From the NCBI GenBank assembly GCA_003255065.1, contig QAOA01005893.1:124001-188000 (forward strand): DNA of 64,000 bases. The letters run 5' to 3'. This stretch comes from Cercis canadensis. Lineage: Eukaryota > Streptophyta > Magnoliopsida > Fabales > Fabaceae. Below the pieces are notes generated by a model. The model did no database searches. It saw nothing but the letters and a program-made list of their open reading frames with translations, and was not told the DNA's origin. The translations under genes were made by a program, and so were the position numbers. This document shows positions 11,126 to 24,782 of the stretch, in pieces (the stretch's first letter is position 1; every line of letters begins with the position of its first letter).

Positions 11126-14100
11126 TTAAGCATATGCATAAAATACCAAGGCTAACAAGGAAGCCATCACTAAAGCAAGAAGGGGAACCTCCTGTCGCAA
11201 ACCAGTGTTAGGCAACCATGGATAAGCATCTGGTGGTGGCATGACACAGTTGTCGCCATTGAAATAGATCCTCCGTGGAAAAGCCCAACCCTTATCAAAT
11301 GTAAAAGTTGATGTGTCCTTTCGGAAGAGTAGCTCTGACTGTACGTTACCAAGAGGGCCAGCTTGCATAAGAAAATCGTTGTAGAACTTAATTCCCCAAA
11401 GCATTGCTGTATCATCTGTTGAAAAGAAACATGAGTTAATAACTTCCTCACTCCTAGATTACAAAATAAGAAGTAAACACTTCCATGGTCTATGAAAACA
11501 AGCATCATGAGCCAATTGTTGTTAAACATATTGCAAGCAGTGACCAGAAAATTCAGAATAACAGATAATGCACCAACATAAAGAGATTTGCTAGTTGTCA
11601 CTCCAGAAAATAGATAACTCATTGAAAACTCAGGATCTTTATTCAATTAAACCAGTAGAACTATCAGTAGTTCCTATCGAAACCTAGTAGGCAACCCTCC
11701 TAGAAACAAAGCATTGACCATCAGGAGAGCACTTACTTATATCCCCATAAGGAGTTAATGACTTGTAGTTGAAACTGAAAAGTTGGGTCAGATTGTCGAA
11801 GTTCGGGTGCTGAACAACCATGTTCCAATCTGAATAGTTCATCCTATAATTGAAGTTAGTTATAGTGACCTTCACACGCCAGTACTCCTTGTAGTTAAGT
11901 TTAACATGCCAGTGGATTCGGATAGGGCACATGTGACTAGTACATTGAACCAAAGGTGCATAATTATTCTTTGAAGAACTAGAAACTACTGACTGTATAT
12001 GTGGTGAATCTGCCCTGTAACCACACAGGAAAAAGACATAATATAAGAATATAAAATCTCCAAAACTGATTATACCTACACCAATCACACTGTTGTGGCC
12101 AAAAATACTTACTTTACACAGCTCCCTGGCTGAGATGAGTTGGTCTGGCAGCCACATGCGCATGTTGGACAGGGTACAATAGTATCATTGTAGAAAGATG
12201 AGAGGGAGACACAGCAAGTGGGAGTTTTCTGAGCTAGAAATTGTGAATATGTGCATGTCACGTTCCATGTCACTGCAACAAATCAGAGTGATGTTAAACT
12301 CAACAAGTTCATACCATTAAAGCAAATTGCTAGATTTTGTTAACAGGAACATATAACAATGCTCAGAATTTCCCATTTTCAAATTTGATACAAATACAGA
12401 AGAATGCCAGGTTTTGTATCAGCAAAAGCTACAGCTTATGGATGGCATTTCGTTGAATAAACAGGGGAAGGGGGGAGATTGAACTTATGTTTTTATGTTC
12501 ACAACTGTAAAAAATGAATGTAAAAGTCCATTAACTTACTGAGTGCTTGGGTCACTCTCCTTTTGTCGGCTTGAATGAATTGACTGGGTCTCACATTTTT
12601 TGCTGGCCCGCAAGTATAACCTGGTCCTGGTGCTTTCAGAGTGAAGTTCTTTGGCAATTTGACTGTTTTGTTAGTGGTTCCAGCTTTACCAACACTTACT
12701 TGAAATGCGGCAACTGAATTGACTGGATCCTGCACCCATGAGCTCAGTACCCCGCCTTTGCAGCAATTTGCAATTTGCTGATTGTAAGGTGTTCCTGGCA
12801 TTAAATCTACAACTGTTGGGTCCTTTTTACAGCAATGTGGGGCGGTTTCCTTAAATTTTGAACAATCTCCTTGTTCTGTGGTTTGGCCTCCCATCATGGT
12901 CCATATGACCTCCTTCTTTGCCCATGTCCATCCTAGTGACCAACCTGGTGCTGCAATATGGCGGTATTGTTGGAAGTTGTTCATTGTAACAACAGCCTGC
13001 CATTCAATGGTTTATTAGACTTCATCATGATTAGTGAAGGAAAAAATAAACTAAGTCGATTTGAAAATTCTGTAGCAACAAAGATCTCTTTGATTAGTAT
13101 TGCTTATAAGTAATATTACATTTATAATCCATGAAGCCCTACGTATAATCTTGACAATGTAGAATCACATATATATGTCCTCAACATAAAAATTAAACAA
13201 GATTAGAAATATAAAATTGGGAACGTACTATAGTGGACTACTTCAAAAGAAAAACTAGACTTTGAGAGAACAGTATTTCAAAACCCCAATTCTTTTGTAT
13301 CATACAAGCATGTTAGAACTTTGAGCATGGAGAGAAGGGAAAAAAGAAAGGGAATGTACTTACCACATAACCATCTGGAGTCCAGCTCATTATATCCCAT
13401 TTGATTGTAATATTTCCATTTGGGTCAAGTGCATCATAAGCTTCTGAAAAATAAACAGCAAGCAAACAATTAAAGGAATTGAAGAGGAAATTCAGAACAA
13501 AAACAATAAGAAAAAAATAGAAAAGAAAGCCAAGCCAAAATGATGAAGCTTAAACTCTTCCTAATTCTATTACCAACTACGCACTAAGCGACAATTGTAA
13601 CAAATGCAAAAGTGAAACAAAAATTACGCGACACAATTTTCTGAACTTACTTAAGTAATAATGAAGAAAGAATGCAAAAGGAAAACAATTTTTGCAGCTT
13701 AATGCCTGGTTTATGAAAGCATCCTACTTTAATATTCACATATTCAACTTTCACAGAAATTTGAACAAAAAACTTAGATTGTGTTACTCCCGCCTTTTCA
13801 TCCTATGATCTCCTTCCGTTTAATTATTATCACTTCCTGAACTAATGAAAAAGAACAGGACAATATCCAGAGTTTAAATAGAGGAAGGGCCTCTATATTT
13901 AAATTATTCAATTCCTAGGTTCTATGGCAACCCAATTTATGTCCCTAATTTTAGGACTCCTTAACCATAAACCTGGCGTATGTAATCATATTATCAACTT
14001 AAGCATGTCCTTCTCTTTCAATGTCACCACAGGAAAATTCAGATGCTTAATCAATACTCCTCCAATCATTTTCTTAATCAAAATTAATTTCTACAGTAAA

Positions 14101-14532
14101 GACTAAACAAGAAGAGAAAAACACTATATTAACTACAAAAATCATAGGCATCAACAGGAAAAGCGACCAAAATATAATAAATGCACAATCTTTTCCACCA
14201 TTAGGCAGAAACCCACTTTCCCATTTGTCAAATTCAAACAGAAAAGCTTGCAAATTTCTCAAACACTTATCCCAATTCACCGACCGTAAGGTCCATGCAC
14301 CCAGGAACTGAAGTCTACAAAAATGGAAAAAGCTATGCAGCAGAAGAAAATTGGACAACCCATCAACGCAAACAAAGAAAAACCAATGAAAAATTCAAAC
14401 TTTAATGAGAAAACTAAGAATACCGCACAAACCTGTTGAAGTGAAGCAAGTAAAAGAAAGCAGAATCAGAAACAAAATGCCAGAACTTGCTTTGGAGAAG
14501 GATTGAGTTATGGGTGTCAAACGGAAGCCCAT
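11126..14532 (-). CDS. COB: COBRA (COB)-like GPI-anchored protein
   Basis: COBRA-family protein; in Arabidopsis COB guides oriented cell expansion through cellulose orientation. Six minus-strand exons: 14532-14433, 13443-13364, 12996-12540, 12272-12113, 12014-11737 and 11415-11126, giving 454 residues in frame. The N-terminal hydrophobic segment ending FTCFTSTEAYD is a signal peptide with the same cleavage context I recall for Arabidopsis COB. Landmarks are AYDALDPNGNITIKWD, a CCVS motif at about 232-235, the CACGCQ loop four residues longer than in the COBL4-like neighbour, and GDNCVMPPPDAYPWLPN followed by a hydrophobic tail for GPI attachment. Exons 2, 3 and 5 match the neighbour's lengths (80, 457 and 278 bases), which shows an ancient duplication. 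Intron 1 is about 1 kb. A GAA repeat lies about 75 bases upstream of the ATG. COB versus COBL1/2 cannot be fully separated without a tree. Confidence 0.9.
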
Positions 14533-17500
14533 TTTCTTGCTGCAAAGGTTCAATCGGATTCTGGTGCTGAGATGTTGCCTCCTTAGTGCAAGATCAATTA
14601 CAGAGAAGAAGACGAAGAAGAAGAAGAAGAAGAAGAATACTGAAAAGCAAAAGGAAGAGAAAAAGGGAAAGAGGAGTGTGGAAAAACGCGGCGGAAGCTG
14701 ACTGTTTTGTACCAATTGGCTGGTCAGTTAAAATATAGTAGCACTAGCTTCATAGTCCATACTCCAATGTGCGTACCCAAAAAAACAATTCCACAGTAAA
14801 TTCCACCGTAAACATTAAACAATTTAGGGTTTTTTAAAAAAAATAAAATAAAATAACTTGTTTGATAAAATTATTTTTAAAAATTTTCTCTCATAAAATT
14901 ATTTTAAAAATAAGAAAACAAGAACAAAAAATAACTGTTTTCAAAAACTATTTTTTTTAAAAAAAATCAAAACACTTTCAAACATATCTTTAAGTTCCAG
15001 AAGTTTCAACCTGTTTTTGTTTTTTGAAAATGGGAAAAATATGAACTTTAGTTTTGAGAACCTAATTCACAATAAAAAAATCATATTATCACAGCATGTA
15101 GATTGTAGAGCAAACATAAGCAATGTAGTTATAGATTTTCTTAGCAAGACAAAGCAAAGAAAAATAAAGATGATCCTATATCTTGAGCTGCAAAAAAGCA
15201 TAATGAAAGTGGCATAGATCTGATTAGTTTCTTGGTTTTTTTCTCTGGTAAAAGTTAATTCAAGTGGCTCATGATTAGTTATATGATGAAAAGAAGTCAT
15301 ACCTAATATGTTGTGATATGATTTGCTCTATATGTTATAAAATAAATTTATTGGCAAAGCAAGAAATACTATAATTTAAATGTAAAACTTTTTTTTTTAT
15401 CATTTTCAAAAAAAAAAAATTTAAGACTTTATATATATGTGAATTAATACTTTTTTTTTATATAATAGTATAANGTATAAAAACTCAAATCCTTAACCTC
15501 TTATAAGACATTTTTATGTATGTATTTTTCCGTTAAAACATAACTTAGGTATAATACATGCACTACAAGAAAGATGGAAAGTTTTTTCCTTGTTGCCTTT
15601 TCATTTTTCATAAACTGCATTGCTTAAATTTGGTTGAAGAAAATAAACCTTACGTAATGTACATATTTATTAAAAATGTTTCAAAACCAAACTTTCACAT
15701 GCCCCTATTTCCAATTATTTCTTTTTATGTCTTGACACTTTTTTTCCCTTCTTTTGGCCAATTTTACTTTTTATAAATGTATTTATGCTTGAGTTATCAA
15801 AACAAATTTCTTATTGACTTAATGGAGTAAAAGAAGCCATCTCCCACGGAAAAAAAAAAAAAAAAAAGTAAACATCTTGGCTTTATCCCTCTACGTGCCA
15901 AATAGACAAAACAAAACAAAAAAAAGCATAGCAAAAAGTCCATGATGCATTAATTTAGTAGGAAGTTGGAACCTTCCACATAAACGGATGCTAGCTATTT
16001 TCTCAACCATTACTTTTATTAAATAAAAAAATAGATAAATTTATCCTTTCATCTTTTACTCAAATATTACATTTTTATAATTTATTTATATAATTATAAC
16101 ATTTTTTAATTTATTTACATAAGTATTACATTTTTAAAACATTAAAAATTAAAAAAAATAAAATCAGAATGAACGAGTCCACCTAACACGCCAATAGACC
16201 CATGACATGTCCCACACAATACCACCTTTTGCCAATTTTTGAATAAAAGTCAAATGGTTTGTTTCGGTACAGAGTTTTACTTTTTAGTTTGTTATTCAAT
16301 TCTCATTGGGATACGTCTTGGCTCATTGAGAAAATGTCAAGATATCCGGATTTGTGTAAGATGCAGTAGGAGACGTGCCTTGACTCATTGGTGTGTACCA
16401 CGTGACCATACAATGGGCCTATTAACGTGTCTTGTAGGACCTATTGCTCCGAAATTTTTTTTTTAATTTTTAATTTTTTAAAAAGTATCATATTAAAATA
16501 AATAAATTTAAATGTGTAAAAAAATTATAAAAATGTAATATTTCAATTAAAGTGTCTCGTCCTTTGTGTAATTTTCTTTCATGATTATTTTTGTTAGAAA
16601 AAAAAATTAAAAAATTGGAAAGAGTCATACAAAAACAAAAAAACTATAATGCATGCCTACAGCCTATTGCTTGCGATCACGCCTTCCCTATTAAAATATT
16701 ATTATCGATCGCAATTTTGTGGGGGAGGTGGGACAGTGAAGAACCAGCTCATCTGTACGACCCGTTCCGAGTCACACGTGTCAGTTTTTTGGTTGGTTCC
16801 AGATAGGTATTAGAAAAACTAAACCGTTTGCTAGTGTCGGCGACCGATGATTGGTCCAAAGCCACATGAGTATTCAGCACTCAAAATCTAAAAGTACATG
16901 GAATTTGTGCTTTCTTGGTTGTACCTTACCGACAGAACCGGGAGTGTCCCAAAGTACAAGCATACAAAGCCAAGCAAAAACACCCTCGCACGCTGATCAC
17001 TTGTCAAACAACTGGAGATGTTCTGTTCTAATATGTGTGGATTTTTGGAAGTGTCATCGTACAAAGTGTAAACAAAACAAAACAAAATGAACAAATAAAT
17101 AAATTAAAAAATAAATAAATAATATGGGAGTGTTGGATTGAGGGCATGTGTGTTGCACATAAAGGACAAACTGTAAATTATCTAATTTTTAGTGTTTCAT
17201 TTTTTTAATATGATGACACATAAGTTGAAATTCAGATGTTTTTTATAAATTGCTTAAAGCCTTTGTCATTAGATTATATTCTAATAGTTTTTTCAGAGGA
17301 CATTTAAATAGTTGATTAGGTATTTTATTATAGAGATTAGAGTTTAAATTTTATTGAGATGAGGTGGATGTGAGGTTACAAGAAGGGAAATATTATCCCT
17401 ATTATCTAATGTAGCTTTTAATTAAAAAAAAAATAGCCACATCTATTGGTTTTCTTTTTTGTTATATATCTAGTGGTTTATTCTTATTGCTCAATAGATA

Positions 17501-20500
17501 TTGGTGATGCCATTTAATTTTTCTTTTGAATATAATATAATATGATAGCAAAATTTTGCATTTCTATCTTATACGCTAAGTTTAATGGTAATTTAGGATA
17601 CTTAACACTTCTCTCTCCTTTGTATGTTGGAAGAGAAATAATATTTTTAAGGAGATTTCTTAGATACTTTTAGTATTTATGTAGTATGTCATATTATATA
17701 GGAATAACCAATAAATGAATGACATGTGTATAAATTAATTATTTTTAAGTTTGTTTAAAAAATTAAATAAATTATATTTTATATCTAATAAAATATGAAA
17801 ATTATGTATATTTTTCACGTCAGTATAATATAATATACTCATGTAGTATCATAGAATTCCCGTATTTTTAAACCTCTTCAAACATTGAGTGGGGGAGGTA
17901 TAGAAAATTTTGAGAGTATCACTCATATTGTAACATTCACGAACTTGAAACAATAATTTATACTTTCATATTTTTTTTTATTCAAAATTTGATGAGGAAT
18001 ATGGAGGCAAAATGATTAAAAAAAAATATAGTTTTNAATTAATACTAAGTAAATATAATATATACAAACTCTATAATTTATGAATACTCTCCAGGGCAGT
18101 ACCTTAGCAAAATAACAAAAAATAAATGAGATAGTTTGAAAACTTTTTATCAATTTGAGACAATTTTGATTAAATTATTAATAGACAGTTTACACAGTGC
18201 TCTATTTTAGTAAATAGTTTGTCAAGTTGTATTTTGTTAGTCAATTTATGGAATATGGAGACATGAGATAATTAAGTAATGGTTACTTACTTTTTAATTT
18301 TCAACATTTTTCTTCTTATAAAACTTTGTTGTAGATGTCTTTTTCATTGGCAAGTAGAGGTAAAACCAAACACCAAAACAATTTTCTTTAACTTTTTCAT
18401 TAACTATGTTCGCCTATGAACTAGGTGGAGTTATATATTAAATTAATTCAAATCGGAAACCATTTTAATGAATTTTTTTAGTAAAATGGATCAATTAAAA
18501 TATAAAATGATTTATTGGCATTCTTTCAATTCTAATAATGATTAAGCATAGTGTAATATTTTGGTGTTCCTTTTGTGGTGCTGTCGTTGTATACAACTAT
18601 ACATTGAGACAATTTTGTTGACTAATTTAACATGTTTCCACCTAAATCTAAAGAAATAAAAAATTTCTCTCTTTTCCTNTATATATATATATATTATTTT
18701 CATTAAAAAAAATATTAAAACAGAAGAATTTTGTATATATGGAATGCTGATAATTAATAGGATGAAAACCAAAAAAGTAATTTGATTACCAATGAAAATA
18801 TGCTGTTAATCCAAAAACTCCAAGTTTAATGAAGTTTTTTACATAAATTTTTTTTTTTTGTTATTTTGGTTACGATTTTGAATTCGAACACAAAATTCAC
18901 AAACCCTAAGAACGANTGAAAACGACCTCAATATTATTCAACTACAAATCGTTTGATCCTACATGAATATATTAAGTTGAACCAAAAAATTGATTAGAAT
19001 TTATGATAAAAGGGACTTGTCCACTGGGAATGTCCCTCCGGTAAGTTGTTCTAGAAGGCATAAGTGAGAACAGAGGTAGCTTTTCATATCCTCAAGTTTG
19101 GAATATATATAGCAGGAAGGAAAACTGTTCCATATTAACATGAGCCGTATCCAAACAATGGCTTCTATTTTTCAACAAAAGGAATCTTCCATTCTAAACT
19201 CAACCACAAGTTTACACTCACAAAAACAATGATGGCGTAAAACGGAAAAGCAAATGAGAAAAACTACGTGTTTAAGTGTATAACAAATAAGTTCAGGTAA
19301 GTGTAAATGTACATGTAGGTATCCATGAAAGAAAAAAAAATGCACATATCAGTAAAAGATAAAGTGACACATGATTAAATTAAGATATTTTATTCTAATA
19401 AATTTTTCAAAAAAATTATAATATGCGGTAGCATATAGTTGCTTGAAAATATATAGAGTTTTGCATTAACGTACGATCAAGTTTAAATTCTAACAAATAC
19501 CGATATATAGGCTGTGTTTTGATTTCACAAAAACTTTACATACTTGGTTTGATAAAATTGTCATGAAGTAATAGCATAGGCAATTTCTTTTACCCTTTTT
19601 ATGTGTAATAAAATAGGTTATAAACTAAATAAGTCACAAGGCTCTTTTCGAAACTAGAGGGTCGTGTATCCAATGCCTCCCTTTAATAAAAAGGGAGTTC
19701 TCAAAGCACTTCTTCATACAAAGTTATAGCTATGGATGTTTTGATAGCAAGATCCTTGAAGTAAGGATGACTTGTCCTATATTTTGTAAGTCTGACTTCA
19801 TCCAAAAGATGACATTAGGCCAAAGTTACTAGGTTATTAAAAAAAATTAAAACTATTTTCCTATGAAAATTACATAATCACTAAGTTTGGTAATTAAGTT
19901 TAATTTCATCCAAAGGGTGACGTGAAACAAAGGTTACTAGATTATTAAGAAAAAAAAAAGGTAAAAGTTTTTTTAAAAATTATTTTCCTATAGAAATTAT
20001 ATAATCACTTTAACATTAAGAATAGTGATTGGTACAAATTAACAATCACCCTAAAAGAAAAAAAATAACTATCGACTAATATTTAAAAGTTATGGATCAT
20101 TTTTGAACAATCTCTTCTAAATAAAATTTGCATATCTTTATTTGGATAAGGAAAACTAAAATTGGCCCAAACCCAAAGAAGACAAAAATGTAGGCCTAAA
20201 AGAAAAGATTGGTATCTAGAGAGTTGGGCCAGACCAGAAACAGTTTTTGGGCCAAGCATTATTAAAATTTTGTATTTTAGAGAGGGGCTTGGGCAACAAT
20301 TTATAAGTTGGGCTTGACTATACGCTATTTGTCTCTTTATCTTGAACACCTGCGAAGCTTGATGTAAATTTTTTTTTGTAGTGGTTTGATGCGAAGTTTT
20401 TTGTTTTTGTTTTTAACTTTTGTTTTTGTTGATGTGCTACTCAGCTGTTTAGACCACATTAATAACGACAAGAAAATTGTTGTCATGAGGTTATATGAGA

Positions 20501-21170
20501 AAAGCATTTTTGTTTTCTATGACATGATAGATGTTAGATATAAAATTATTCAGACTTTTATTTAAAAACTTAAATTTTTGAGTTAAACATATTTTTGGAT
20601 ATGATATCAAAGTTTTTTTTTGACTAAATAGTTAGAAAATCAAATTCTTTTATCTTCATTTTTTTAATTAAATTAAAATTTTAGTACATAGTATAAGTGT
20701 ACTTATGATTTTTCACGCTTTAAACCTAAAGAACTTTTACATGTGAGAACGTGTTAGATATAAAACTAGTTATATGCCTTCACCTAAAAGCCTAAGCTTT
20801 TGAGTTGAATTATTTGACAATAGACACTATTGTTATTGAGCAGTGTCCCTTATTCATGATAATCACACCCCATTGGAAATTGAAATAGGATGTACCTTAA
20901 TTCAAAAACAGCGGTAATGGAAATTGAGTTTTGAACTTATCGGCTGGAACAGGGGANGAAAATCAAATTCTTTTATCTTCACTTTTTTAATTAAATTAAA
21001 ATTTTAGTACATAGTATAAGTGTACTTATGATTTTTCACGCTTTAAACCTAAAGAACTTTTACATGTGAGAACGTGTTAGATATAAAACTAGTTATATGT
21101 CTTCACCTAAAAGCCTAAGCTTTTGAGTTGAATTATTTGACAATAGACACTATTGTTATTGAGTCGTGTC
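14533..21170. other. Intergenic spacer upstream of COB, AT-rich
   Basis: About 6.6 kb without a supportable gene. Bases 14600-15130 are the COB upstream region, partly duplicated at 54.08-55.65 kb. Bases 16.65-16.86, 18.95-19.06, 19.79-20.56 and later blocks recur in the same order at 38.91-40.29 kb. Single Ns lie at 15474, 18036, 18679, 18916 and 20957. The rest is homopolymer-rich AT sequence. Confidence 0.7.
14602..14638. repeat. GAA/TTC microsatellite in COB 5' flank
   Basis: Run of GAA units with one GAC interruption, read as CTT/TTC on the coding strand and about 70-105 bases upstream of the COB start codon, so probably 5' UTR. A shortened copy of this tract occurs at 54088-54100, where the duplicated COB flank joins the kinase flank. 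Confidence 0.85.
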
Positions 21171-21278
21171 CCTTATTCATGATAATCAGACTCCATTGAA
21201 AATTGAAATAGGATGTACCTTAATTCAAAAACAGCGGTAATGGAAATTGAGTTTGAACTTATCGGCTGGAACAGGGGA
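20635..21278. repeat. 322-base direct repeat around single N (probable assembly join)
   Basis: Bases 20635-20956 and 20958-21278 are nearly identical, beginning GAAAATCAAATTC and ending ACAGGGGA, with an N exactly between them. The sequence continues beyond the second copy into kinase-flank DNA. This is best read as two overlapping contig ends placed side by side. Confidence 0.85.
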
Positions 21279-21626
21279 CCAACATTGTTAAGAGCATAAT
21301 TATTTAATAAAACGTTTTCCATCTGCAACCAGATCAAAGGGACCGAGTCTTTGTTTTCTAAAGCAACTAGCTTTGTACATGTTTCAGTCATAATTGTAGA
21401 TTAATGAGTAATCTCCTTAGCCTCAACTCTGTTTTTGAGATGGAGTAGAGGTTTTAACGAATAAGACAAAAGATGTGGTTTCAAATCAAGAATCAACACA
21501 AGCGTTTAAATTACTGATTTCAACAAAAATATGATTGTTAAACAAGTCATCGATGGAGTTAATATTGATGTTCTCTGCAGAATTCAGAATTTTTTGGTCG
21601 ATGAGTAATGGCAGAGGATAATAACA

Positions 21627-21949
21627 CTAGAAGATCATATAATCACCAGAAGCATTGGCATCCACTTCCTCCTGCAACTCCAGAACACGTTCAAGTTCCA
21701 CCTCTACTTCACTTCACCCATCGTTGGCCGCTGATCAGTGCCATAAGGAAGCGTACATCTATCTGCAATATCCATGAACATTTTCCAACACTCTGTTGCA
21801 ATTTGTCCCTTGAGAAATGGATCAATAATCTCACTACCCTTTCCCTTCACTACAAAATCAAGTACTTCCGAGGCCAAAGTCTATACAATTCACTCTCATG
21901 AAACATGCCCACAATTACGTCAAGTGTGTTTCCAGATACTACTTGTAAA
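21627..21949 (-). pseudogene. Kinase C-terminal fragment (32-kb type), frameshifted
   Basis: Minus-strand remnant of the last third of a kinase gene. It is almost base-for-base the 3' end of the gene at 32066-33166, including DPFLKGQIATECWKMF and the flank downstream to about 21210. A 5-base duplication (TTCAC) near 21713 and a short deletion near 21880 break the frame. Homology stops after the VVSGN block at 21949, where copia integrase sequence begins. It is not a working gene and may be half of a chimera with 24072-24734. Confidence 0.85.
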
Positions 21950-24072
21950 CAGAGTGCAATCATCCACTAATGTGAGGAAAAACTTGTGTCCATATAAGAG
22001 AATTCCTTGTAAGGACCCCATATATCACCATGTATCAAGTCAAAAGGAAATTTAGACATGTTATTATGAGATTCAAAAGGCAAACGTCTTTGCTTAGCAA
22101 GGGGACAAACATAACATGGTTGGGTTTTATTTAAACCAGAAAAATCACAATGTAAATGTCTCTTTAAGCTATCTAATCACTTAAAGGAAATGTGGCTAAG
22201 TCTATTGTGCCAAGTATGAATGGAAACATGATTAACAAATGAAGTAGAAACAAAATTCAAGTAACTTGTATTGAGAATGTAGAGCCCCTCATGCTTGTCA
22301 CCCATGCTAATCATCTTCTGGCTGCTAGTTTCCTGAATAACAAAGTGAGTAGGAAAGAAACTCACTATAAAGTCACTGGCAAAAATAAGAGCACTAATGG
22401 AAAGGAGATTAAACTTGTACTGAGGAACAAAGAGGACATCTTTGAGTGTAAGCATAGAACTCAATTTCACATCACCACATAGATGCACATGTATCTGATA
22501 GTGATTAGGTAGGGTAACAATGGCATTATGGATAGTTCGCAAAGAGGTGAAAGCAATGGCAATTGAACAAATATGTCTAGTAGCTCTAGAATCAACTATC
22601 TAGTATTGACTTGAGGAATAGGTAGGATTCAAAGTAATAGATAAGAAAATACCTGTAGGATAACAAGCAGAAGGATGATCACCATTTGTAGGGGTTGATA
22701 GAAGTAGACAAATGAGTGGACAATATGTCTAGTTGCTGATATTGATTGGAATTGAGGTTTTGAAGAAAACCTCCAATAGAAGGAGCACTATGATCTTCAT
22801 TAGATGAAGAGGTTGAAAGTTGGTTCATAGTAGCACTTTGTTTATGCTTGTAGCCAGGAGGATAGCCATAGAGTTTATAGCATCTATCCACAGTGTGGCC
22901 ATAGAATTTGCAATGAGTGCAGTATGGTCTATCCTTCTTTGGACCTCTATTTCCCACTGAAGCAGGAGGTTGGTATCCAACTTTGGAATTATCAACCTTA
23001 GCAACAAAAGCCATAGTGCTAGTAGAATCAAGATTGGATGACACATGAGTAGCAATTTTCCTTTGATTTTCTTCTTGAGAAACCAGAGCAAAAACTTTGT
23101 TGATGGGAGGCATAGGATCCATAAGGAGCAATTGACCTCGGATTTGAGAAAAAGAATCATGTAATCCCATGAGAAAAGACGTGATGTACTCCATTTGGTA
23201 ATGGTAATGAAGATCTTTAACACCTCCACAAGTACACTTTCCACATGTGCAAAGAGGTCTATAATTGCTCAATTCTTCCCAAATAGTTTTCAGCTTGGTG
23301 AAATAGACACTAACAGAACTTTGTTCTTGATTTAGGTTCATTAATTCACGTCTCAATTGGAAAATTCTAGGTCCTTGAGTTGTTGAAATCTATCTCTAAG
23401 ATCAAACCAAATCTCATATGCAGTCTTAGAAAAAATTACACTGGCAGAAATGTCCTTGGATAGTGAATTAAGAATCTAGGAAATGACAATATTGTTATTT
23501 ATGTACTAGGAGTTAAGAAGATTAGTGTCTGTACCTTCTGGCTTGGTGATTGATCCATCAATGAAACCTAACTTGTTCTTGACTGAAAGAGCAATTAGCA
23601 TAGCTTGACTCTAGGAGGCATAATTCTCTCCAGTAAGTTGTTGCGAAACAAGAATCAAGCTAGGATTTTCCGAATGATGTAGGAAGAAAGGATGCAAAGG
23701 TTCATCAATGGAGGATCTACTTGCAGAAGAACGAGAACCAAAAACATTTGCAAAGGAGAAGACATCTCAGTCATAGCAAAGAGTAATCAAAGGAACATCG
23801 ATCAAGTCTGTAAAATTGATCGAGAACCAGGAAGAAATTGATGAGAAAGAGGAATCAGAGATTTAGCTCTAATACCATATTGAGCAAAGCGGAAGTGAGA
23901 GAGAAGAAAGCAGAGAAGCAAATGAGAGACAAGGATTCTTGTGATTCAATGAATCGAGTCACTGTACAAAGACTAACTACAACTTTAAATAGTAATATTG
24001 GTAAAGCTGTTGTAATTGAATAGCTAAATTAGGAAACTTAACGGCCAACTAATTACAATTAACTCTAATAAA
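21950..24072 (-). mobile_element. Truncated Ty1/copia retrotransposon
   Basis: Minus-strand element. From its 5' end: a short LTR-like stretch (about 24070-23885); a primer-binding-like site TGGTATTAGAGC near 23874, resembling the initiator-Met tRNA site typical of copia; a gag frame (about 23356-22682) with a UBN2-type domain and a CTHCKFYGHTVDRCY zinc knuckle; a protease region whose active-site motif reads DSRA instead of DSGA, with a stop two codons before (near 22595); a GAG-pre-integrase domain (22542-22177, ending HNRLSHIS); then a shifted integrase start (PCYVCPLAKQRR). Everything from mid-integrase on, including RT, RNase H and the 3' LTR, is absent, and the sequence passes directly into kinase code at 21949. 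It is dead. Confidence 0.9.
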
Positions 24073-24734
24073 TACTCTGGGGCTACGTATCCTTGAGTTC
24101 CTTCAAGTTGGACCTCTGTTAATGGTCTGGGTTTTGACATAGAGAGCGGCCCTTTTAAGCATAACCCAAAATTTGAGAGTTTAGGTACCCAATTCTGATC
24201 TAAAAGTATGTGATTGGGTTTCACATGACGGTGAAAAATGGTACGCTTTGCTCCTGCGTGAAGGTAGTGCAATCCACGTGTAATTCCTATGCAAATGTCA
24301 ACTCTTCTCTTCCATGAAAGTGGATCCCATGTATTGTCAAGTAGGTGATCAGCGAGTGATCTAATGGGCATGTATTCGTACACAATAACATTCTCATGTT
24401 TTTCTTTGCAAAATCCTATAAGGGAGACCAGATTTTGGTGGCGAAGCTGGCTGAGCAGCTCAATTTCAGTATTGAATCCAGAGGGTGTTTGTCTCCGCCT
24501 TATTGCAATTTCCTTAGCTCGACCTTGAATACAAATACAACCCTTGTATACGTCACTGTAGCCTGTCCATCCAATTAATCGGCTTTTGTGAAAGTTGTTG
24601 GTTAATTTTCGGAGTTGAGCAAGAGAAAAGCGATGGCATAACTCTTCTATTTGGGTTGAATATTGATTAGCGTTCAGAGATGAACTAGTATGGTTCGAAT
24701 CAGAGAAACCAAAGCATGTGGGAAGAATTCCCAT
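24072..24734 (-). pseudogene. Kinase N-terminal half (37-kb type), cut by copia element
   Basis: Starts at the ATG at 24734 (MGILPTCFGF) and reads about 220 residues to GYVAPEY before running into retroelement sequence. It has an RLCK-type lead (IEELCHRFSLAQLRK), a changed glycine loop (GWTGYSD), HRH for HRD and NFG for DFG. Both catalytic Asp residues are gone and the C-lobe is missing. It is closer to the 37.1 and 28.7 kb genes (CICIQG.AKEIAI, NTEIELL) than to the gene whose tail lies across the copia element. It is an unlikely kinase even if transcribed. Confidence 0.88.
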
Positions 24735-24782
24735 TTCGAGAAATCGTCTACAAACTTCCCTTTTAACAACTGAGCTGAGCAA

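Noticed and set aside
14510..14701. Plus-strand frame with a long Lys run over the COB start
   Set aside because: It is antisense to COB exon 1 and owes its Lys run to the GAA microsatellite; no domain.
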